Shown in pieces: positions 1 through 4,889 of a DNA stretch of 9,879 bases. The DNA lies in contig JAACTI010000077.1 of NCBI GenBank assembly GCA_009993495.1, forward strand, positions 1 through 9,879, in the 5' to 3' direction. The translations under genes were made by a program, and so were the position numbers. Numbering within the stretch: the stretch's first letter is position 1; each line of letters starts with the position of its first letter. The DNA comes from Deltaproteobacteria bacterium (GTDB taxonomy: Bacteria; Desulfobacterota; Desulfuromonadia; Desulfuromonadales; Geopsychrobacteraceae). Below the pieces are notes generated by a model. It ran no database searches and had not been told where the DNA came from. It worked only from the letters and a program-made list of their open reading frames with translations.

Positions 1-87
1 AAGAAAAAAATTCAACAGCTGACGGGCCTCAGCATCCCCCCCTGGCAAGCCAGCCTCAAGCGCTATTTCAGTCAACGCAAGGCCTGA
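1..87 (+). CDS. rfbD: C-terminal end of probable dTDP-4-dehydrorhamnose reductase (partial)
   Basis: An open frame enters from the left edge and stops at TGA 85-87, giving 28 residues. The end contains the segment LSIPPWQASLKRYF. RfbD/RmlD proteins commonly end with a proline, a tryptophan and then a short helix of the form W-x-x-x-L-x-x-Y (L/F), and this piece matches that pattern. The gene is followed on the same strand by rfbA and rfbC, and rfbD-rfbA-rfbC is a usual order in dTDP-L-rhamnose operons. RfbD reduces dTDP-4-dehydro-L-rhamnose to dTDP-L-rhamnose with NAD(P)H, the last step of the pathway. Only the tail is visible, so the identity rests on this short motif and on the neighbours. 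Another sugar-nucleotide enzyme is possible. Confidence 0.6.
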   Translation, partial: KKKIQQLTGLSIPPWQASLKRYFSQRKA

Positions 88-97
88 AAATATCAAG

Positions 98-117
98 ACC
101 ACGAATGGACACGAATG
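98..117. repeat. Two tandem copies of a CACGAATG-type unit
   Basis: The eight bases CACGAATG occur at 100-107 and again at 110-117, a period of 10 bases, just after the stop of the upstream gene. Short CACGAATG tandem tracts of this kind are, to my recollection, scattered between genes in several deltaproteobacterial genomes. That is a recollection, not a search result. No coding role is apparent. Confidence 0.45.
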
Positions 118-158
118 ATGACCAAGCAAAGCTTATTTTCCAGCGCAAAGCTTTTCAC

Positions 159-259
159 CCCCGAGGGAGCCGGGGAGTGCTAGAGTTTGTCGGTTGTGAG
201 GCAACTGGCAGTTCCTGCCAGGGGAACCCCTCCCGGCCTCCCCTTAACTTAAGGGGAGG
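159..259. repeat. Cluster of short inverted repeats in the rfbD-rfbA gap
   Basis: This part of the 214-base gap (88-301) is packed with hairpin-forming sequence. CCCCG 159-163 can pair with CGGGG 171-175. GTTG 193-196 can pair with CAAC 202-205. CTGGCAG 205-211 can pair with CTGCCAG 215-221 across a 3-base loop. GGGG 221-224 can pair with CCCC 227-230. CCTCCCCTTAA 237-247 pairs perfectly with TTAAGGGGAGG 249-259 around a single base. The purine-rich stretch near 164-178 can also pair imperfectly with the pyrimidine-rich stretch near 229-243. The region has no plausible gene; a 66-codon open frame across it has no recognisable protein character. It looks like a REP/MITE-like dispersed element or a structured leader. 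There is no T-tract that would make it an ordinary terminator. Confidence 0.55.
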
Positions 260-301
260 AGTAAGACCCCGATTACTACTGATCATGAAAAGGATGTTTC
301 C

Positions 302-1183
302 GTGAGTATTCAAAAAGGTATTGTGCTCGCCGGCGGTGCGGGTACCCGGCTTTATCCCTTAACGCTGGTTGCGAGTAAGCAGCTGCAACCCATTTACGAC
401 AAGCCGATGATCTATTATCCCCTCTCGACCCTGATGCGGGCGGGCGTACGCGATATTCTGATTATTTCAACCCCTCAGGATACCCCGCGATTTGAAGCCC
501 TTCTTGGTGATGGCAGCCGCTGGGGTATCAAACTCAGCTATGCCGTGCAGCCCGAACCCAAGGGGATCGCCCAGGCCTTTTTGATCGGCGAAAAATTTAT
601 TGACCACCAGCCGGTGTGCTTGATTCTGGGTGACAACCTCTTCTACGGCAAAATGGATCTCGATCGCATCTTCGCCGAATTCACCCAGGGAGCACGGGTC
701 TTCGGCTATCGCGTGCAAGATCCTGAACGTTACGGCGTGGTCGAATTCGATTCACGGGGCCGGGCGATTGGTATCGAAGAAAAACCGCTAAAACCCAAGT
801 CCAATTATGCCGTTCCAGGGCTTTATCTTTACGATGAAAAAGTTGCGGCCATGACCAAAGGTTTGCACCCGTCGGCGCGGGGAGAACTCGAAATCACCGA
901 TCTGAACCTCGCCTATCTGCAACGCGGTGAGCTGATGGTCGAACGCCTCGAACGCGGCATCGCCTGGCTCGACACCGGCACCCACATGAGCCTGCTCGAA
1001 GCCAGCCACTTCATCGGCACCCTCGAAGCACGTCAAGGCGTCAAAATTGCCTGCCTTGAAGAGGTCGCCTACTGCAAGAAATTTATCGATGAAGCCAAAA
1101 TGCGCCAGGTTATCGAACAAACACCGAAATCCAGTTATCGCGACTATCTCGAACGGGTGATGGCTGATGACATGGGAGATTAA
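302..1183 (+). CDS. rfbA: Glucose-1-phosphate thymidylyltransferase
   Basis: RfbA/RmlA joins dTTP and glucose 1-phosphate to make dTDP-glucose, the first and feedback-controlled step of dTDP-L-rhamnose synthesis in the cytoplasm. The 293-residue product has the usual family length. The nucleotide-binding loop GGAGTRLYPLT lies at residues 11-21, followed by SKQLQPIYDKPMIYYPLS near 25-42. ILGDNLFYG at 108-116 carries the metal-binding Asp111, and IEEKP is at 158-162. The sugar-binding segment GELEITDLN is at 194-202, and WLDTGTH at 222-228 carries the second metal-binding Asp224. The start is GTG at 302, preceded by AGGA at 291-294 with 7 bases between, and the N-terminus aligns with the family there. 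rfbC follows after two bases, so the two are almost certainly co-transcribed. The 214-base gap upstream is longer than usual inside such operons, so a separate promoter for rfbA is possible, but I see no clear one. Confidence 0.97.
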   Translation: MSIQKGIVLAGGAGTRLYPLTLVASKQLQPIYDKPMIYYPLSTLMRAGVRDILIISTPQDTPRFEALLGDGSRWGIKLSYAVQPEPKGIAQAFLIGEKFIDHQPVCLILGDNLFYGKMDLDRIFAEFTQGARVFGYRVQDPERYGVVEFDSRGRAIGIEEKPLKPKSNYAVPGLYLYDEKVAAMTKGLHPSARGELEITDLNLAYLQRGELMVERLERGIAWLDTGTHMSLLEASHFIGTLEARQGVKIACLEEVAYCKKFIDEAKMRQVIEQTPKSSYRDYLERVMADDMGD

Positions 1184-1185
1184 AG

Positions 1186-1728
1186 ATGCAGGTCATAAAA
1201 ACCGCCATCCCCGACGCTCTCATCATCGAACCGCGCGTCTTCGGTGATGAACGTGGGTTTTTCTATGAAAGTTTCAACCAGCGGGCCTGGGAAGAGAAAA
1301 CGGGGCTGAAAACCCAGTTCGTGCAGGATAACCACTCCCGCTCAAGCCGTGGTGTGCTGCGTGGTTTGCATTATCAAGTCGAACAACCCCAGGGCAAGCT
1401 GGTGCGGGTGGTGCAGGGCGAAGTCTTTGATGTTGCTGTCGATCTGCGGCGCGACTCCCCGACCTTCGGTCAGTGGGCAGGGGTGGTGCTCTCCGACGTA
1501 AACAAACGCCTGTTCTGGGTTCCCGAAGGTTTTGCCCATGGCTTTCTGGTGCTGAGCGATACCGCCGATTTCCTTTACAAAACCACCGACTACTACGCCC
1601 CGCAGCATGAACGTTGTATGCGCTGGGATGATCCCGTCATTGGCATCGACTGGCCCTGGTTGGGTGAACCCACGCTGTCTGAAAAAGATCGGCAGGGTTT
1701 AACCTTTGATACGGCACCAACCTTTTAA
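1186..1728 (+). CDS. rfbC: dTDP-4-dehydrorhamnose 3,5-epimerase
   Basis: RfbC/RmlC inverts C3 and C5 of dTDP-4-dehydro-6-deoxyglucose, giving the substrate for RfbD. The 180-residue product is a full-length single-domain cupin of the RmlC type. QDNHSRSSRGVLRGLHYQ spans residues 47-64 and contains the catalytic base His62. VPEGFAHGF at 112-120 is the second conserved cupin strand with His118. The tyrosines at 136-137 sit where the family has its catalytic acid tyrosine, and SEKD at 165-168 supplies the Asp that pairs with the catalytic His. The ATG is two bases after the rfbA stop, and its Shine-Dalgarno (GGGAG, 1174-1178) lies inside the end of rfbA, so translation is probably coupled. rfbC is the last plus-strand gene of this block. 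What follows is a gap with repeats and then a convergent gene. Confidence 0.97.
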   Translation: MQVIKTAIPDALIIEPRVFGDERGFFYESFNQRAWEEKTGLKTQFVQDNHSRSSRGVLRGLHYQVEQPQGKLVRVVQGEVFDVAVDLRRDSPTFGQWAGVVLSDVNKRLFWVPEGFAHGFLVLSDTADFLYKTTDYYAPQHERCMRWDDPVIGIDWPWLGEPTLSEKDRQGLTFDTAPTF

Positions 1729-1758
1729 ACCTTGCGCACCCTGCCGGAAACCGTCTGA

Positions 1759-1857
1759 ATGACAGCTATTTTTCTGAGCCTTTTGCTATCCGTCGCCGGG
1801 GTGCTGCTGGTGCAGCGCCTGGCGGTGCCGTACGGGGGCGCAACCCCGCGACCTTGA
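1759..1857 (+). pseudogene. Hydrophobic 32-codon open frame, possible remnant of a membrane protein gene
   Basis: An ATG at 1759, 31 bases after the rfbC stop, opens a frame of 32 codons ending at TGA 1855-1857. Residues 1-20 are strongly hydrophobic (MTAIFLSLLLSVAGVLLVQR) and are followed by LAVPYG. This resembles the first transmembrane helix and following basic turn of many polytopic membrane proteins, for example polyprenyl-phosphate sugar-1-phosphate transferases of the WecA/MraY type. The last codons run into a small GC-rich inverted repeat (CGGGG 1833-1837 with CCCCG 1844-1848), as if a gene start had been cut off by repeat sequence. The ribosome site is weak. It may equally be a chance ORF or a tiny membrane peptide; the resemblance is too short to name a family. 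Confidence 0.25.
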
Positions 1858-1892
1858 TTTTGCCTTGTCCTGTTTTATTGAGTTATTTAAGA

Positions 1893-1932
1893 GCGTCCCC
1901 CCCCCCACACACGAAGTTGGGGGGGGGGACGC
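1893..1932. repeat. Perfect hairpin with C10 and G10 arms
   Basis: GCGT followed by ten C (1893-1906) is mirrored by ten G followed by ACGC (1919-1932). That gives a perfect 14-base-pair inverted repeat, or 15 pairs if A1907 and T1918 are counted, with a short A/C-rich loop. It lies between the convergent genes rfbC and ettA and would form a very stable hairpin in RNA from either strand. It lacks a T-tract on both sides, so it is not a textbook intrinsic terminator, although it could still slow polymerase or protect 3' ends. Runs of ten C and ten G are prone to slippage and to sequencing error, so the exact lengths are uncertain. Confidence 0.8.
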
Positions 1933-1950
1933 GATGAATCGCGCCCCTAC
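1926..1950 (-). repeat. Second hairpin and probable dispersed repeat covering the ettA stop codon
   Basis: Read on the minus strand, the sequence begins GTAGGGGCGCGATTCATCGC and continues into the C10 run. The segment ATCGCG 1938-1943 pairs with CGCGAT 1930-1935. The stem continues through one mismatch (A1929 with C1944) into three G-C pairs (1926-1928 with 1945-1947). GTAGGGGCGCGATTCATCGCG is, as I recall it, a very common intergenic text in unrelated bacterial genomes. The TAG inside it (1949-1947) is the stop codon used by ettA, so the repeat directly abuts or overlaps the gene end. It may act as a 3' stabilising or termination structure for the ettA transcript. Confidence 0.5.
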
Positions 1951-3623
1951 TGGCGGGTCAAACTGCGGTAGCGGATGCGGTGGGGCTGGTCGGCGTCGCG
2001 GCCCAGGCGCTTCTTGCGCTCGGCTTCATATTCGGAATAGTTGCCCTCAAACCAGACCACCTGGCTGTCGCCTTCAAACGCCAGCATATGGGTGGCGATG
2101 CGGTCGAGAAACCAGCGGTCGTGGCTGATGACCACCGCGCAGCCGCCGAAGTTTTCGAGACCTTCTTCGAGGGCACGCAGGGTGTTGACATCCAGATCGT
2201 TGGTCGGTTCATCCAAAAGCAGCACGTTGGCCTCCTCGCGCAGCATCTTGGCCAGATGCACGCGGTTGCGCTCACCGCCCGAGAGGACGCCGACCTTTTT
2301 CTGCTGGTCGCTGCCCGAAAAGTTGAAGCGCGCTACATAAGCGCGGCCATTGACCGACTGGTTGCCGATCTGGATGAATTCCTGGCCGTTGCAAACTTCT
2401 TCGAAGATGGTTTTGTTGGCGTCGAGGCTGCGGTTCTGGTCAACGTAGCCGAGTTTGACCGTCTCCCCGACCTTGAAGCTGCCGCTGTCGGGCTCTTCCT
2501 GGCCGGTGATCATGCGGAAGAGGGTGGTCTTGCCCGCGCCGTTGGGGCCGATGACGCCGACAATGCCGCCGGGAGGCAGGTTGAAGCTGAGCTTGTCGAT
2601 TAACAGCCGCGCGCCATAGCCCTTGCTGACCTCTTTGGTTTCAACGACAATGTCGCCCAAGCGCGGACCGGGTGGAAGATAAAGCTCCAGATCTTTTTCT
2701 TTGGCTGCCGCCTCGTTGCCGAGAAGTTTTTCGTAAGAGCTGATGCGCGCCTGGGCCTTGGTGTGCCGCCCTTTGGGCGACATGCGGATCCATTCCAGCT
2801 CACGTTGCAGCGTTTGCTGGCGCTTGCTTTCGGCTTTTTCTTCACGCCGCAGTCGTTCTTGTTTCTGTTCGAGCCAGCTCGAATAGTTGCCCTTCCAGGG
2901 AATGCCCTGTCCGCGATCGAGTTCGAGGATCCAGCCCGCCACATTGTCAAGAAAGTAGCGGTCATGGGTTACGGCAATAACTGTGCCTGGGTAGCGTTGC
3001 AGGTGCTGCTCCAGCCAGGCGACGGTTTCGGCATCCAGATGGTTGGTCGGTTCATCCAGCAACAGGATGTCCGGTTTGCGCAGCAGCAGGCGGCAGAGGG
3101 CAACGCGGCGTTTTTCCCCTCCCGACAGGTTTTTGATCGGGGTCTCAGGCGGTGGGCAGCGCAGGGACTCTTCCGCCAGTTCGAGGCGCGAGTCGAGATC
3201 CCAGGCATCGGCGGCATCGAGGGCATCTTGCACCTTGGCCTGCCGTTCGAGCAGCTTGTCCATATCGCAATCGGGGTCGGCGAAGGCGTTGTTGATCTCT
3301 TCAAATTCGGCCAGCAGGTCGACCGTCTCCTGAACCCCCTCTTTGACGACATCACGCACAGACTTGCTTTCATCCAGCTGGGGTTCTTGTTCCAGATAGC
3401 CAACGCTGTAGCCTGGAGACAGAACCGCCTCACCGTTGAATTCCTTGTCAACGCCGGCCATGATCTTGAGCAGGGTCGATTTGCCCGAGCCGTTAAGGCC
3501 GAGCACGCCGATCTTGGCGCCATAGAAATAGGACAGCGAGATGTCCTTGATGACCGGCTGCTTGTTGTAACTCTTGCTGACGCGCATCATGGAATAGATA
3601 ATTTTTTTTGTGTCTTCGCTCAT
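1947..3623 (-). CDS. ettA: Energy-dependent translational throttle protein EttA (ABC-F ATPase)
   Basis: EttA binds the ribosomal E site and gates the first elongation step according to the ATP/ADP ratio. It has no membrane domain. The 558-residue protein is close to the usual length of about 555. ABC domain 1 has Walker A GLNGSGKS (42-49), signature LSGGE (166-170) and Walker B ILLLDEP with Glu191. Within it, the stretch near 112-160 (DPDCDMDKLLERQ, then AADAWDLDSRLE) is the EttA-type arm. The inter-domain linker with WKGNYSSWLEQKQERLRREE and WIRMSPKGRHTKAQAR covers about 243-305. ABC domain 2 has Walker A GPNGAGKT (359-366), signature LSGGE (447-451) and DEP with Glu472. The start was put at ATG 3623-3621 because family homology begins at MSEDTKKIIYSMMRVSK. 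The frame stays open 97 codons further upstream, but that part has no EttA character and covers the promoter region. The Shine-Dalgarno is weak. The gene is transcribed divergently from phoH. Confidence 0.96.
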   Translation of the reverse strand: MSEDTKKIIYSMMRVSKSYNKQPVIKDISLSYFYGAKIGVLGLNGSGKSTLLKIMAGVDKEFNGEAVLSPGYSVGYLEQEPQLDESKSVRDVVKEGVQETVDLLAEFEEINNAFADPDCDMDKLLERQAKVQDALDAADAWDLDSRLELAEESLRCPPPETPIKNLSGGEKRRVALCRLLLRKPDILLLDEPTNHLDAETVAWLEQHLQRYPGTVIAVTHDRYFLDNVAGWILELDRGQGIPWKGNYSSWLEQKQERLRREEKAESKRQQTLQRELEWIRMSPKGRHTKAQARISSYEKLLGNEAAAKEKDLELYLPPGPRLGDIVVETKEVSKGYGARLLIDKLSFNLPPGGIVGVIGPNGAGKTTLFRMITGQEEPDSGSFKVGETVKLGYVDQNRSLDANKTIFEEVCNGQEFIQIGNQSVNGRAYVARFNFSGSDQQKKVGVLSGGERNRVHLAKMLREEANVLLLDEPTNDLDVNTLRALEEGLENFGGCAVVISHDRWFLDRIATHMLAFEGDSQVVWFEGNYSEYEAERKKRLGRDADQPHRIRYRSLTRQ

Positions 3624-3686
3624 AATGGAACCAACTTTTTGGAAAAGAGTGAACCGGGGGCTGAAAAAGATTTTTTGCCCGCGGAA

Positions 3687-3715
3687 GGTATACCATTGTC
3701 TCTGCCGCCGGGCAA
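3687..3715 (-). promoter_or_regulatory. Candidate sigma-70 promoter for ettA
   Basis: On the minus strand TTGCCC (3715-3710) and TATACC (3692-3687) are separated by 17 bases. The -10 is preceded by TGG, which gives an extended -10 (TGnTATA). Each hexamer matches the consensus at four of six positions. Transcription would start near 3680, leaving a leader of roughly 57 bases before the ettA ATG. This was read by eye; no promoter scoring was done. Confidence 0.45.
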
Positions 3716-3814
3716 GGGGGCCGTTCGGGACTGCGCCCGCTGAGGAAATTAGCCAGAAAAAAACCCGTTTCACGGCACGCAAAAAAAACAAATTTCGCCC
3801 CTTGTCGGAGAGCG

Positions 3815-3844
3815 TTGCAAAAAAAATGTTTTTGGTGATAGATT
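3815..3844 (+). promoter_or_regulatory. Candidate sigma-70 promoter for the phoH operon
   Basis: TTGCAA (3815-3820) and TAGATT (3839-3844) are separated by 18 bases that are A/T-rich. Each hexamer matches the consensus at four of six positions. A transcript starting near 3851 would place the chosen phoH ATG (3886) about 35 bases downstream and would exclude the earlier in-frame ATG codons at 3610, 3625 and 3826. That is part of the reason for the phoH start chosen here. The match is modest and unscored. Confidence 0.35.
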
Positions 3845-3885
3845 GCGCCTGTGAACAGAGACTTCTTTTTGGGTTTATCCCCGAC

Positions 3886-4866
3886 ATGAGTGGCACCGCA
3901 GGTTTTACCGCCACAGATCCCGAGATAGCGGCCCAGCTTTATGGGCGGCAGAATCGTTATCTGAAACAGGTTGAGCGCGCCCTGGGTATTCGCATTGGTA
4001 GCAATGGGCTGGCCCTGAATTTCACCGGTGATGCTTCTCAGGTTGTCATTGGCCGCCGGGTCTTTGAGGAACTGGAGCAATTACTCAAAGAAGGTCTGCC
4101 TCTTTACCCGCCCGATGTCGATTATGCGGTGCGCATCATCTGTGAAGACTCTTCCATCTGCCTGCGCGACATTTTTCTCGATACGGTTTTTATCTCGGCG
4201 CGCAAGAAACTCATCGGCCCCAAAACCCTGGCACAAAAAACCTATATCGACGCCATTCGTTCCCATCATGTGGTCTTTGGCATCGGCCCGGCAGGAACCG
4301 GCAAAACTTATCTGGCCATGGCTATGGCCGTAGCCGCTTTGCTGCGCAAGGACGTCAGCCGGATTCTGCTGGTGCGTCCGGCGGTCGAAGCGGGAGAAAA
4401 ACTCGGTTTTCTACCCGGTGATCTGGCCGAAAAGGTCAACCCTTACCTGCGGCCCCTTTACGACGCCCTCTTCGACATGCTTGAGCCCGAACACGCCAAG
4501 GAGCTGGTCGCCAAGGGCACGGTCGAAGTGGCTCCCCTGGCCTTCATGCGCGGTCGCACCCTCAATGATGCTTTTGTGATTCTCGATGAAGCCCAGAATA
4601 CCACGATTGAGCAGATGAAGATGTTCCTCACCCGGCTGGGGTTTGGCAGTCAGGCCGTGGTGACCGGCGATGTCACCCAGGTTGATCTGCCCGATCGTCA
4701 ACGCTCGGGCCTGCTCCATGCCACCGAGGTGCTGACCGGGGTCACCGATATTTATTTTAATTTTTTCACCGATGTCGATGTTGTCCGCCATCCTATCGTC
4801 CAGTCCATTGTGCAGGCCTACCAGGCAGCTGATTCTCGCAAGCTGCGTGATCTGCGCCACGTCTGA
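3886..4866 (+). CDS. phoH: PhoH-like ATPase (YbeZ)
   Basis: PhoH/YbeZ is a cytoplasmic P-loop NTPase of the superfamily 1 helicase-like fold, thought to work with YbeY in RNA and ribosome maturation or stress. From the ATG at 3886 the product has 326 residues, the normal family length. The N-terminal part (about 12-95, with GRQNRYLKQVERALGIRI) is the KH-like segment that precedes the ATPase domain. Walker A GPAGTGKT is at 134-141, RPAVEAGEKLGFLPGD at 164-179, Walker B VILDEAQN at 231-238, GDVTQVDLP at 261-269, and RHPIVQSIVQAY near 301-312. The frame stays open back to 3610, but the extra 92 codons are lysine- and arginine-rich, cross the ettA start and have no family match. The ribosome site before 3886 is poor, so the exact start is less sure than the identity. 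It is the first gene of the operon phoH-HD-ybeY-corC-lnt. Confidence 0.95.
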   Translation: MSGTAGFTATDPEIAAQLYGRQNRYLKQVERALGIRIGSNGLALNFTGDASQVVIGRRVFEELEQLLKEGLPLYPPDVDYAVRIICEDSSICLRDIFLDTVFISARKKLIGPKTLAQKTYIDAIRSHHVVFGIGPAGTGKTYLAMAMAVAALLRKDVSRILLVRPAVEAGEKLGFLPGDLAEKVNPYLRPLYDALFDMLEPEHAKELVAKGTVEVAPLAFMRGRTLNDAFVILDEAQNTTIEQMKMFLTRLGFGSQAVVTGDVTQVDLPDRQRSGLLHATEVLTGVTDIYFNFFTDVDVVRHPIVQSIVQAYQAADSRKLRDLRHV

Positions 4867-4889
4867 CAGTCGCCGCAGGAAAGTTTTCT

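Noticed and set aside
105..305. A 66-codon open frame across the rfbD-rfbA gap
   Set aside because: It runs through the inverted repeats, has no recognisable composition or domain, and ends over the rfbA start. It is better explained as chance in GC-rich repeat sequence.
1833..1870. Intrinsic terminator for rfbC (small CGGGG/CCCCG hairpin followed by T-rich sequence)
   Set aside because: The stem is only five pairs, and the T-rich stretch begins several bases later and is interrupted. It is too weak to list as a terminator.
1980..2603. Long plus-strand frame opposite ettA (and a second one at 2763-3743)
   Set aside because: Both are antisense shadows of the well-supported ettA coding frame, caused by third-position GC bias. 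They show no ribosome site or family motif.
3624..3885. Possible cyclic-dinucleotide riboswitch in the phoH leader
   Set aside because: I looked for GEMM-like and ydaO-like conserved blocks because of the downstream HD hydrolase. Only scattered CACGGCA and ACGCAAA-like bits appear, without the required paired architecture.
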